DNA from: Streptomyces sp. NBC_01232
GTDB taxonomy: Bacteria; Actinomycetota; Actinomycetes; Streptomycetales; Streptomycetaceae
Length of the DNA: 64,000 nt
Assembly (NCBI RefSeq): GCF_035989885.1
Contig: NZ_CP108518.1
Coordinates: 4,513,501 to 4,577,500, forward strand
Direction: 5' to 3'
Below the pieces are notes generated by a model, which saw only the letters and a list, made by a program, of their open reading frames with translations, searched no databases and was not told where the DNA came from. The first letter of the stretch is position 1, and the number at the start of each line of letters is the position of its first letter. The position numbers were made by a program, and so were the translations under genes. Of this stretch, positions 56,617 to 64,000 are shown piece by piece.

Positions 56617-57698
56617 TGGACGATCACACTCCGCAGGGCGCAGGAAGCGGGGAGGACGAGCTCCGGGTCCTCCTGCGCGGGGCGGTCGAGGGCCTGGAGC
56701 CCTCCGCCGACGCACTGGAGCGGCTGCGTGACGCCGTCCCCGCGCGCCGGACCCGCAACCGCCGGGCCGCCCTCGTCGGCGCCGCCGCGGTCGTACTGCT
56801 CGCCGGGACCGCGGTCCCGGCCGCCCTGCACCTGACGGCGGCCGAGGGCGCGTCCGCGGACCACCCTGCCATGGCGGGGCACGGCACGGTCGCCGGCGAG
56901 AAGCCGGGCACGTCCGCGTCCGACCCCCATCTGAACGGATTCGGGGACCGGCCGAGGTCGTCCGACTCCCTCGGCGACGACCCGGCCGTGGGCGGCGTCA
57001 CCGGGGCACCGAACGCCACGCCCGGCTCCCCGGCGGGCGGTCTGACAGCCGGCCCCGCCGGCGCCGGCAGCTCCGCGGGACCCGCCGGAACCGGCGGCTC
57101 CGTGGTCGGCCCAGGCCCGTTGCCGCCGGTGGCGGCGCCCGGTGTGCCCGGGTGCGGCCCGGACCAGCTCGGGGTGGTGGGCTCGGCCCGGACCCCGGAG
57201 ACCGACGGCAGGGTGTACGGCAGCTTCCGGATCACCAACGTCTCCGCTCAGGGCTGCGCCGTGAGCGGCCAGGACAGCGTGACGGCCGCACCGGCGCCCG
57301 GTACGGGGACCGGTGCGGGCTCCGCGGTCGCCGTCGTCGGCCACACGGCCGGAGACCCGGCGAGCGGACTGCTGCCCGACCCGTCGGCCGCGTCCCCGGC
57401 CCTCGTGCTCCCGCCGAACACGGCCTACGAGGTCCGCTTCGCGTGGGTGCCGTCCGGGGAGACCTGTGCGCCGGGAACCCCGGGCGGGGGCGGGCAGCCG
57501 CCGCAGACCGGCTCCGCGGGCACCTCGGCCGGTACGGGGAGCGGTCCGGCCTCCGAACCGCAGCAGGGCACTGCCCCGGCCCCGGGCGGCGTGGCCGTCT
57601 CGCACACCCCGCAGTCGGGGGCCTCGACCACGCAGACGACGATCCCCGAGGCCTGCGGCGGAACGGTCTACCGGACGGGCGCGATCCCCGTGTCCTAG
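56613..57698 (+). CDS. membrane-anchored partner of the ECF sigma factor (anti-sigma-like)
   Basis: 361 residues coupled to the sigma gene. Cytoplasmic residues 1-48 (DELRVLLRGAVEGLEPSADA, LERLRDAVPARRTRNRR), one membrane helix (AALVGAAAVVLLAGTAVPAA), a long Gly/Pro/Ala-rich extracellular spacer (about 90-175) and an outer domain with GCGPDQLGVVGSARTPETDG and YGSFRITNVSAQGCAVSGQD of DUF4232-like type, with three to four cysteines. No zinc-binding ZAS motif is seen. Sensing outside and tethering the sigma inside is the inferred role. Confidence 0.75.
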   Translation: MMDDHTPQGAGSGEDELRVLLRGAVEGLEPSADALERLRDAVPARRTRNRRAALVGAAAVVLLAGTAVPAALHLTAAEGASADHPAMAGHGTVAGEKPGTSASDPHLNGFGDRPRSSDSLGDDPAVGGVTGAPNATPGSPAGGLTAGPAGAGSSAGPAGTGGSVVGPGPLPPVAAPGVPGCGPDQLGVVGSARTPETDGRVYGSFRITNVSAQGCAVSGQDSVTAAPAPGTGTGAGSAVAVVGHTAGDPASGLLPDPSAASPALVLPPNTAYEVRFAWVPSGETCAPGTPGGGGQPPQTGSAGTSAGTGSGPASEPQQGTAPAPGGVAVSHTPQSGASTTQTTIPEACGGTVYRTGAIPVS

Positions 57699-57747
57699 CG
57701 GGTGTCCTGCCGATCACGCCGGGCTCGCGGGCTGGTACGGGCCGGAC

Positions 57748-57915
57748 CTAGGTCGTCTCTTTCGGATCTTGCCGGGCCCGCGTCGCCCGGCACCGCACCT
57801 CGCCGCGTTGTCGGGGCTCCCGAGTACGTCCAGTACAAGGGAGCTCCTCCGCCTTGCGATGCACGGCACCGGACAACGCGGGCTCGGCCGACAAGCTCCG
57901 AAAGAGACGACCTAG
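57748..57915. mobile_element. 168-bp MITE, copy 2 (inverted relative to copy 1)
   Basis: 19-bp perfect TIRs, CTAGGTCGTCTCTTTCGGA at 57748-57766 and its complement at 57897-57915. Interior matches the reverse complement of copy 1 (CACCTCGCCGCGTTGTCGGGG, split here as two parts, then GAGTACGTCCAGTAC and GCCTTGCGATGCACGGC). Same total length as copy 1. The outer CTAG is shared with the stop codon of the SURF1 gene (57912-57914). Confidence 0.9.
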
Positions 57916-58673
57916 GCGGCCGGCTCCAGCAGGCCGGCCTCGGCGTCGCGGATGGTCTCCACCTCGCGGCGGTAGAGCCGGAACCACATGAAGAGCACGA
58001 AGGCGACGAAGACGAACCACTCGCCGGTGTAGCCGAGGTTCTGGAAGGCCTTCAGGTCGAGCCCGGTGTTGGTCGGCGCCTGCGCGGGCACCGGAATCAT
58101 CCCGTCCGACGGGGTCTGCACGGTCAGCCAGGCGTCGTACAGGTCGTACGGGACGAGGTTGACCAGCGAGGCCGCCCCGATCACCCCGAGCTGCCCGGCC
58201 GGCAGGCCGCCCTGGGAGTGGACCCCCTTGGTGCCGGAGTTCTCCGCATGCTGCAGGGCCCCGGTGACCTCGACCCGGCCGGTCGGCGGGGCCGGAGCCT
58301 TCGCGGGATCCGCCACCCCCGGCAGCCAGCCCCGGACCACCGGGACGGCCTTGCCGGAGTCGGTCTTCAGCAGCGTCAGCACGTAGAACCCGGACGCGCC
58401 GTCGAGCCGCCGCTCGGGCACCAGCAGCTGGTCGCCGTACTCCCCGGCCGTGGAGGCCAGCTGCCCGGAGGTCCTCTTGTCGACCGGGAGCAGCGAGTCC
58501 AGGGGCGCGGCCACCCGGTCCGCGGGCCGCTCGGCGGTCGCTTCCCGGTGGCTGTCGACGCGGTCCTCGAACCGGCCGAGCTGCCAGGACCCCATGAACA
58601 GGCAGAAGGGCACGGCGAGCGCGACGAAGACGTTGATCCCCCACCAGCGCGGGGTCAGGAGAAACCGGTGCAC
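57912..58673 (-). CDS. SURF1-family cytochrome oxidase biogenesis protein
   Basis: GTG 58673 gives 253 residues; a GTG eight codons upstream is also possible. N-terminal helix WWGINVFVALAVPFCLFMGS followed by WQLGRFEDR, SURF1 signature regions YVLTLLKTDSGKAVPVVRGW, and a C-terminal helix EWFVFVAFVLFMWFRLYRRE. The two-helix SURF1 fold assists heme a insertion into cytochrome c oxidase. The stop TAG is part of the MITE border. It is transcribed from the same side as the S9 peptidase, 44 bp downstream of it. Confidence 0.92.
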   Translation of the reverse strand: MHRFLLTPRWWGINVFVALAVPFCLFMGSWQLGRFEDRVDSHREATAERPADRVAAPLDSLLPVDKRTSGQLASTAGEYGDQLLVPERRLDGASGFYVLTLLKTDSGKAVPVVRGWLPGVADPAKAPAPPTGRVEVTGALQHAENSGTKGVHSQGGLPAGQLGVIGAASLVNLVPYDLYDAWLTVQTPSDGMIPVPAQAPTNTGLDLKAFQNLGYTGEWFVFVAFVLFMWFRLYRREVETIRDAEAGLLEPAA

Positions 58674-58700
58674 CCCACCACCGTACGGGGGGTGCACCGG
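58665..58700. promoter_or_regulatory. 12-bp inverted repeat at the SURF1 start
   Basis: CCGGTGCACCCC (58665-58676) and GGGGTGCACCGG (58689-58700) flank 12 bases. It covers the SURF1 start codon and lies 17 bp beyond the S9 peptidase stop. Could be a terminator hairpin, a translational cap of SURF1 or an operator. Confidence 0.6.
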
Positions 58701-58716
58701 CGGCCCTCCCGCAGGG

Positions 58717-60522
58717 TCAGCGCGGCAGGTGCTTCAGCGCGAACTCCAGCTCCATCCGGACCTGCTTGATCCGCTCCTCCACCACCAGCGAGCCGTGCCC
58801 GGCGTCGTACCGGTACACCTCGTGCACCGCCCCGCGCGCGGCGAGCCGGTCCACGTAGTTGTCGATCTGGCGGATCGGGCACCGCGGGTCGTTCACGCCC
58901 GCCGCGATGTGGACGGGCGCCTTCACGGCGTCCACGTACGTCAGCGGCGAGGACGCCTCGAAGCGGTCCGGGACCTCCTCCGGCGTGCCGCCGAAGAGGG
59001 TCCGGTCCAGGGCCTTCAGCGCCTCCATCTCGTCGTGGTAGGCCGTCACGTAGTCCGCGACCGGTACAGCGGCCAGGCCCACGGCCCAGGCGCCGGGCTG
59101 CGTGCCCAGGCCCAGCAGCGTCAGGTACCCGCCCCAGGAACCGCCCGACAGCACCAGGCGCGCCGGGTCCGCGAGGCCGGAGGAGACCGCCCACTCGCGG
59201 ACCGCCGCGATGTCCTCCAGCTCGATCAGCCCGACCCGGTGCTTGAGGGCGTCGGTCCACTCGCGGCCGTAGCCCGTCGAGCCGCGGTAGTTGACCCGCA
59301 CCACGGCGAAGCCGTGGTCCAGCCAGGCCGCCGGGGCCGAGGCGAAGGAGTCGCTGTCGTGCCAGGTCGGCCCGCCGTGGATCTCGAAGACCGTCGGGAA
59401 GGGGCCCTCGCCGTGGCCCGACGGCCGCTGCGCGAGCGCGTGGATCCGCCCGCCCGGGCCCTCCACCCACACGTCCTCCACCGGGACCGAGCCCGGAGCA
59501 CGGAAGCCCGGCGGGTCCAGGACGATCCCGCCCGCGGTGGACCGTACCGTCGAGGGCTCGGCGGCCGAGGACCACAGGTACTCCACCGTCCCGTCGGGCC
59601 GCGCCGTGGCCCCCGACACCGACCCCGGCGGCGTGTCCACGCGTACGAGCTCCCGCGCGGTCAGGTCGTAGCGCCACAGCTCGCTGCGCGCCTCGAAGCT
59701 GTGCGCGACCAGCAGCGCGCTGCCGTCCGGGTACCACTCGGCGCTGACGTCGCCCGGGAGGTCGATCGCGAGCTCCTGCTCGGCGCCGGTGGACACGTCC
59801 CACACCATCGGCTCCCAGCGGCCGCGCCGCTGGTGGCCGACGAGGAGGCGGGTGTCGCCCTCGACCGGTGCGAAGCCGAGGACCTCCAGGCCCAGCTCCT
59901 CGCTACCGCCCCGGGTGTCGTCCAGCTCGGCGACGGTGTCCCCGGTGAGGGTCAGGACGCGCAGGGCGGAGTGCATCGCGTCGCCGTGCTCGGTGTGCTC
60001 CACGGCCACGAGCGTTCCGTCGCGCGACAGGTCGCCGACGCCGGCCGACTCGCGGTGCCGGTAGATCACGGCGGGCGCGGAGCCGTCCGGCCGGACCACG
60101 TGGACGGTCGACCCGTCCTCGTCGGTTGAGCGCCCCACGACGGCCGTCCCGTCACGCCCGATGGCCAGCCCGGCGGAGTACGAGGGCGCGAGGCCCGGGG
60201 TGGCCGGTTCGTCGGGGCCGCCCGCGAAGGGCTGGCGCACCCAGGTGCCGAACTCGTCGCCGTCGGTGTCGGAGAACCACCAGATCCACTTGCCGTCGGG
60301 GGAGAGGGTGCCGTCGGTGGTTCCGTTGGGGCGGTCGGTGGCCTGCCGCTGCGCGCCGGTGGTGCGGTCCCAGGCGTAGATCTCGAAGGTTCCGGTCGCG
60401 TTGGAGACGAAGAGCGAACGGTCCGGGGCGTCCTCGGCCCAGTCGGGGAGCCCTACGCGCGGCGCCCTGAACCGCTTCTCCCAGTCGAGCATCTCGGGGG
60501 TGGTCTCACTGTCGCTGGTCAT
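58717..60522 (-). CDS. S9-family prolyl oligopeptidase-type serine peptidase
   Basis: 601 residues from ATG 60522. A WD/beta-propeller-like N-terminal part (about 1-340; SPDGKWIWWFSDTDGDEFGT, WYPDGSALLVAHSFEARSEL) gates an alpha/beta-hydrolase domain with FPTVFEIHGGPTWHDSDSFA, AVVRVNYRGSTGYGREWTDA, the nucleophile in LVLSGGSWGGYLTLLGLG, Asp in NDPRCPIRQI and His in YDAGHGSLV. It should cleave short peptides, often after Pro or acyl-aminoacyl ends, in the cytoplasm (no signal peptide). Confidence 0.93.
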   Translation of the reverse strand: MTSDSETTPEMLDWEKRFRAPRVGLPDWAEDAPDRSLFVSNATGTFEIYAWDRTTGAQRQATDRPNGTTDGTLSPDGKWIWWFSDTDGDEFGTWVRQPFAGGPDEPATPGLAPSYSAGLAIGRDGTAVVGRSTDEDGSTVHVVRPDGSAPAVIYRHRESAGVGDLSRDGTLVAVEHTEHGDAMHSALRVLTLTGDTVAELDDTRGGSEELGLEVLGFAPVEGDTRLLVGHQRRGRWEPMVWDVSTGAEQELAIDLPGDVSAEWYPDGSALLVAHSFEARSELWRYDLTARELVRVDTPPGSVSGATARPDGTVEYLWSSAAEPSTVRSTAGGIVLDPPGFRAPGSVPVEDVWVEGPGGRIHALAQRPSGHGEGPFPTVFEIHGGPTWHDSDSFASAPAAWLDHGFAVVRVNYRGSTGYGREWTDALKHRVGLIELEDIAAVREWAVSSGLADPARLVLSGGSWGGYLTLLGLGTQPGAWAVGLAAVPVADYVTAYHDEMEALKALDRTLFGGTPEEVPDRFEASSPLTYVDAVKAPVHIAAGVNDPRCPIRQIDNYVDRLAARGAVHEVYRYDAGHGSLVVEERIKQVRMELEFALKHLPR

Positions 60523-60619
60523 GCGCCCCATTGTGGCCGCAGCCGTGCACGAGGTGCCGACTGCTCCGAACGGGCGCACAGTGGAACGCGTCGGCCGTCC
60601 CGTCCGAGGAGGAACGATC

Positions 60620-60787
60620 ATGGCCAAGAAGGCCCGCAGCGGCCACCACATCCACCAGGACTCCGAGCGCGCTCTGGCGAAGAACACGGCCGCCGAGGCC
60701 CGTGCCAAGGCCGCGGTCCGGGACAGCCACAGCACCGCGGCGAAGACGCGCGGCATGCAGCAGAAGGCCCAGGCCAAGCGCGGCTAG
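60620..60787 (+). CDS. small basic protein of unknown function
   Basis: 55 residues from ATG 60620 with CGAGGAGGAACG upstream. Sequence is Lys/Arg/Ala/His-rich and helical (SERALAKNTAAEARAKAAVR, TAAKTRGMQQKAQAKR), no Cys, no hydrophobic stretch. It could bind nucleic acid; no family is recognised. Divergent from the S9 peptidase. Confidence 0.7.
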   Translation: MAKKARSGHHIHQDSERALAKNTAAEARAKAAVRDSHSTAAKTRGMQQKAQAKRG

Positions 60788-60822
60788 GCCCGCTCCGGGC
60801 CGTAGCCTTCTAGGCTGGCGCC

Positions 60823-62124
60823 ATGCGGATGATCGTCCGGGGCGCCCGGCTGCTGCACACCCATGGCCTGTCCGACGTCGAGGTCGCGGAGGACGGCCGC
60901 ATCGCGCGGGTGATCCCGTACGACGACCAGAAGGAACCACCGGTCACCGGGATCCTCATCGAGGCGCACGGCGGACTGCTCAGCGCGCCCTTCGTCGAGC
61001 CGCACATCCACCTGGACACGGCCCTGACCGCCGGAGAGCCGCGCCCCAACGCCTCCGGCACCCTCTGGGAGGGCATCGCCTGCTGGAGCGAGCGCAAGCG
61101 GACCCTGACCCGCGCGGACGTGATCGCGCGGGCCACCGAGGTGCTGCGCTGGCAGGCCTCCCACGGGGTGCTGCACGTGCGGACCCACTGCGACATCACC
61201 GACCCGGACCTCACCGCGCTCGAAGCGCTGCTGGAGGTGCGCGACCGGGTGCGGGACTTCATGACCCTGCAGATCGTGGCCTTCCCGCAGGAGGGCATCG
61301 TCTCCTTCCCCGGCGGCGAGGGGCTGATGCGCGAGGCCGTCGCCCGCGGTGCGGACGTCGTCGGCGCGATCCCGCACTTCGAGGACACCCGCGAGGACGG
61401 CGTGGCCTCGCTGCGCACGGCCTTCGCGCTGGCCGAGGAACACGGCCTGCGGGTGGACGCGCACTGCGACGAGATCGACGACGAGCAGTCGCGCTTCGTG
61501 GAGGTACTGGCCACCCTCGCCCTGCGCTCGGGGCTGCGCGAACGCGCCACGGCCTCGCACACCACGGCCATGGGCTCCTACAACGGCGCCTACAGCTACA
61601 AACTCCAGCGGCTGCTCGCCCGCTCCGGCATCAACCTGGTGTCCAACCCCTTCGCCAACCTGAACCTCCAGGGCCGCTTCGACGCCTATCCCAAGCGCCG
61701 CGGCCTCACCCAGGTCAAGGAGATGCTGGCGGCCGGGGTCAACGTCGCCTTCGGCCACGACGACGTGATGGACCCCTGGAACGCGCTGGGCACCGCCAAT
61801 CCGCTGCAGACCGCCCTCGTCGGGCTGTACGCCGCCCAGCTCACCGGCGCCGACGAGATCCCGCTGGCCTTCTCGATGGTGACGGAGCGCGCGGCGCGGG
61901 TGCTCGGCCTCGCGGAGACGGAGTACGGCATCACCGCGGGCGCCCCCGCCTCCTTCGTGCTGCTCCCGGCCCCGACGCCCGAGGAGGCCATCCGCCGCCA
62001 GGTCCGCCCGCGCTACGTCGTCTCGCGCGGGACCGTCCTCGCCGAGACCCCGCCCGCCCCGACCCGGCTGAGCTGGCCGGGGGAGCCCCCGTCCGAGATC
62101 GACTTCAGCCGCCGCCTGCGCTGA
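60823..62124 (+). CDS. codA: cytosine deaminase-type amidohydrolase
   Basis: 433 residues. Metal ligands in FVEPHIHLDTALTAGEP, RTHCDITDPDLTALEAL, GLRVDAHCDEIDDEQSRFVE, ATASHTTAMGSYNGAYSYKL, and NVAFGHDDVMDPWNALGTAN follow E. coli CodA closely. It deaminates cytosine to uracil (some relatives act on isoguanine or creatinine-like rings). TAGGCT at 60811-60816, six bases before ATG, indicates a leaderless mRNA. No cytosine permease beside it. Confidence 0.92.
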   Translation: MRMIVRGARLLHTHGLSDVEVAEDGRIARVIPYDDQKEPPVTGILIEAHGGLLSAPFVEPHIHLDTALTAGEPRPNASGTLWEGIACWSERKRTLTRADVIARATEVLRWQASHGVLHVRTHCDITDPDLTALEALLEVRDRVRDFMTLQIVAFPQEGIVSFPGGEGLMREAVARGADVVGAIPHFEDTREDGVASLRTAFALAEEHGLRVDAHCDEIDDEQSRFVEVLATLALRSGLRERATASHTTAMGSYNGAYSYKLQRLLARSGINLVSNPFANLNLQGRFDAYPKRRGLTQVKEMLAAGVNVAFGHDDVMDPWNALGTANPLQTALVGLYAAQLTGADEIPLAFSMVTERAARVLGLAETEYGITAGAPASFVLLPAPTPEEAIRRQVRPRYVVSRGTVLAETPPAPTRLSWPGEPPSEIDFSRRLR

Positions 62125-62365
62125 CGCCCCATGACGACGTGGACGCTCGGCACCGCATCCGCGCGCGCCGAGGAGATCGTCGTGCCTGGCCCCGGTCGAG
62201 GACCAAGATGCTGCGCAAGCCCGACTGCGCGGCGGCCGCGTCCGTGGCCGGCGGTGCGGCCACCCGGATCGCGGCCAACCCGCTGGACCGGATGCAGACG
62301 CACGCGGGGGCCTCGTACCGCAACAGGTCACGCATATCGGTCACCGCGTCGGATAGCGTGCCCGC

Positions 62366-62881
62366 ATGTCGTGGGACGAGGACGGAACACCGCACCCGCT
62401 CGCACTGCGCCGTACCGGCCGCAGCGAACTGGAGCCGGACCGGCTGCCCGAGATGCGGGAGCTGGAGGTGCTCGGCTGGGAGCCGGCTCCCGAGGACCTG
62501 CGCTGGGCGTTCCTCCCGTACGTCTGGCCGCCCGCGGCCCGCACCTGGATCCCCGACCGCTCCACCCACTGGGCGGTGGACACCGCCCTCGACGGCCACG
62601 GCCACATCACCGGCGTGGAGTGCGCCCCGCTGCCGGAGCCCGACCTCCGGGACCTCGACCGGGAGGCCGACGAGATCCTTGCCGGGCTGGGCCTCCCGCC
62701 CCGGCCCCCGGGCCGCCTCTGGCTGCTCCGCCCGGTCGGCCCCTTCGGCACCGTCGGCGAGCTCCTGGAACACCTCGACGGCTTGGCCGCGGAGCGCGCC
62801 GTGGAGGCAGGGCCCTCCACGGCCTTCCTCGCCCTGGTCCGGGGCGCGCTCGCCGAACTGGCCGGCCCCGGGGAGCGGTGA
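62366..62881 (+). CDS. conserved protein of unknown function
   Basis: 171 residues from ATG 62366, with TAGCGT (62354-62359) six bases upstream, which supports the start as leaderless. Acidic and Pro/Leu/Trp-rich: EMRELEVLGWEPAPEDLRWA, FLPYVWPPAARTWIPDRSTH, READEILAGLGLPPRPPGRL, LLRPVGPFGTVGELLEHLDG. Soluble, no catalytic motif. No family recognised. Convergent with the aminopeptidase gene, 15 bp between stops. Confidence 0.72.
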   Translation: MSWDEDGTPHPLALRRTGRSELEPDRLPEMRELEVLGWEPAPEDLRWAFLPYVWPPAARTWIPDRSTHWAVDTALDGHGHITGVECAPLPEPDLRDLDREADEILAGLGLPPRPPGRLWLLRPVGPFGTVGELLEHLDGLAAERAVEAGPSTAFLALVRGALAELAGPGER

Positions 62882-62896
62882 GCGGCCCCCGGAGGG

Positions 62897-64000
62897 TCAG
62901 CCCTTCAGGCGCGCCATCCAGGCCTCGACCTCGGTCGAGGTGCGGGGCAGTCCGGCCGACATGTTCCGGTTGCCGTCCTCGGTGACGAGGATGTCGTCCT
63001 CGATGCGGACGCCGATGCCGCGGTATTCCTCGGGCACGGTCAGGTCGTCGGTCTGGAAGTAGAGGCCGGGCTCGACGGTCAGGCACATGCCGGGCTCGAG
63101 GGTTCCGTCGACGTATGCCTCGCGGCGGGCGGCGGCGCAGTCGTGGACGTCCATGCCGAGCATGTGACCGGTGCCGTGGAGGGTCCAGCGGCGCTGCAGG
63201 CCCAGCTCCAGGACCCGCTCGACCGGGCCTTCCAGCAGCCCCCACTCGACGAGCTTCTCGGCCAGGACGTGCTGGGAGGCGTCGTGGAAGTCGCGGAACT
63301 TCGCACCCGGCTTCACCGCGGCGATGCCGGCTTCCTGGGAGGCGTAGACCGCGTCGTAGATCTTGCGCTGGATGTCGGTGTAGGTGCCGTTGATGGGGAG
63401 TGTGCGCGTGACGTCGGCGGTGTAGAGGGAGTGGGTTTCCACGCCGGCGTCGAGCAGCAGCAGGTCGCCGGAGCGGACGTCGCCGTCGTTGCGGACCCAG
63501 TGCAGGGTGCAGGCGTGCGGGCCGGCGGCGCAGATGGAGCCGTAGCCGACGTCGTTGCCCTCGACGCGGGCACGGAGGAAGAAGGTGCCCTCGATGTAGC
63601 GCTCGGAGGTGGCCTCGGCCTTGTCGAGGACCTTCACGACGTCCTCGAAACCGCGGACGGTGGAGTCGACGGCCTTCTGCAGCTCGCCGATCTCGAACGC
63701 GTCCTTGACCAGGCGAAGTTCGGACAGGAAGACGCGCAGCTCCTCGTCCGTCTCGGCGGTGGTCATATCGGCGAGCGCCGCCTCGATGCCCGTGTCGTGC
63801 CCGCGTACCACGCGTACGGGGCCGCCGGCCGAGCGCAGCAGACCGGCCGCCGTGCGCACGTCGCGGCAGGGGATGCCGTAGAGGGCCCCGGCCTCGGTGA
63901 GGCTGCGACGGCGGCCGGCCCACAGTTCGCCCTGGCCGTCGAGCCAGAACTCGCCGTTCTCCTTGTCGGAGCGGGGCAGCCGGTACAGGGCGGCCTCGTG
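62897..64000 (-). CDS. pepP: Xaa-Pro aminopeptidase (aminopeptidase P), N-terminus cut by window edge
   Basis: 368 residues are visible, reading in frame to the window edge (first codon His, HEAALYRLPRSDKENGEFWL). The creatinase N-domain is partial. The pita-bread catalytic domain has both metal Asp in LLLDAGVETHSLYTADVTRT, His in LHGTGHMLGMDVHD, Glu in LTVEPGLYFQTDDL and Glu in IGVRIEDDILVTEDGNRNMS. It removes the first residue before proline. Typical for pepP with M24B fold; the GTG at 63859 is internal. Confidence 0.94.
   Translation of the reverse strand, partial: HEAALYRLPRSDKENGEFWLDGQGELWAGRRRSLTEAGALYGIPCRDVRTAAGLLRSAGGPVRVVRGHDTGIEAALADMTTAETDEELRVFLSELRLVKDAFEIGELQKAVDSTVRGFEDVVKVLDKAEATSERYIEGTFFLRARVEGNDVGYGSICAAGPHACTLHWVRNDGDVRSGDLLLLDAGVETHSLYTADVTRTLPINGTYTDIQRKIYDAVYASQEAGIAAVKPGAKFRDFHDASQHVLAEKLVEWGLLEGPVERVLELGLQRRWTLHGTGHMLGMDVHDCAAARREAYVDGTLEPGMCLTVEPGLYFQTDDLTVPEEYRGIGVRIEDDILVTEDGNRNMSAGLPRTSTEVEAWMARLKG

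Noticed and set aside
62125..62365. Gene or gene remnant between codA and the 62366 gene
   Set aside because: Short frames on both strands lack starts with ribosome sites and recognisable motifs; only the leaderless promoter of the next gene is supported.

Overview
The window is high-GC chromosomal DNA from a Streptomyces or a very close relative. Evidence for this is the GC-rich third codon positions, frequent GTG/TTG starts, the gene order dnaK-grpE-dnaJ-hspR ... clpB ... pyrE-fba ... purA ... ebfC-recR ... lysC-asd, HspR-type HAIR operators, and a perfect parS site (which places the window on the ParB-marked, origin-facing part of the chromosome). About sixty protein genes are supported. 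No tRNA, rRNA, CRISPR array or prophage was seen.

Layout. 1-5.6 kb: N-terminus of a membrane (Fe-S) oxidoreductase, a sugar transferase, then the dnaK-grpE-dnaJ-hspR heat-shock operon with two HAIR operators. 5.6-7.5 kb: a small lower-GC accessory locus made of a LuxR-type regulator, a divergent secreted small protein with three DTGWT repeats, and an overlapping Rieske-like protein without cluster ligands. 7.5-15.2 kb: PPOX-fold flavoprotein, HAIR-controlled clpB, YbjN protein, a membrane glycosyltransferase, a PLP aminotransferase and small conserved genes. 15.3-20.7 kb: speE-like, CoxG-like, aldose epimerase, pyrE, parS and fba. 20.9-25.5 kb: a butyrolactone-receptor-like TetR gene, DUF3151, and the kynurenine route kynA-kynU plus a kynurenine-formamidase-like hydrolase. 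25.7-32.9 kb: a secreted PKD/triple-repeat protein, a stand-alone SpoIIE phosphatase next to a stand-alone MASE1 sensor, a cysteine-less CMD protein, purA, and a degenerate diacylglycerol-kinase-like gene. 33-37.5 kb: UvrA-like ABC protein, VOC and AraC genes, then a 964-bp TIR-bounded insertion element whose transposase is reduced to its C-terminus and which carries an unrelated membrane/coiled-coil gene. 37.5-45.2 kb: P450 and two tandem, homologous two-component systems, the second fused by overlaps to a hydrolase-acyltransferase operon. 45.3-50.4 kb: NTF2-like, DJ-1/MarR pair with its operator, class III aminotransferase, GntR regulator with duplicated operator. 50.6-57.7 kb: SLATT protein, ebfC-recR-DUF5063, lysC-asd, ECF sigma with a membrane partner. 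57.7-64 kb: SURF1, S9 peptidase, a small basic protein, cytosine deaminase, an orphan gene, and the C-terminal part of an Xaa-Pro aminopeptidase.

How it works together. HspR, encoded last in the dnaK operon, should feed back on dnaK and clpB through the three HAIR sites, and DnaK with ClpB forms one disaggregation pathway. The kyn genes convert tryptophan to anthranilate. lysC-asd start the aspartate family. Two 168-bp MITE copies lie exactly at CTAG motifs that also encode the TAG stop codons of the adjacent genes. Seven genes have a TANNNT-like -10 box 6-7 nt before their ATG, indicating leaderless mRNAs. The least explained parts are the DTGWT/Rieske-like locus, the IS with a cargo gene, the split MASE1/phosphatase pair, and several enzyme relatives that have lost catalytic residues.
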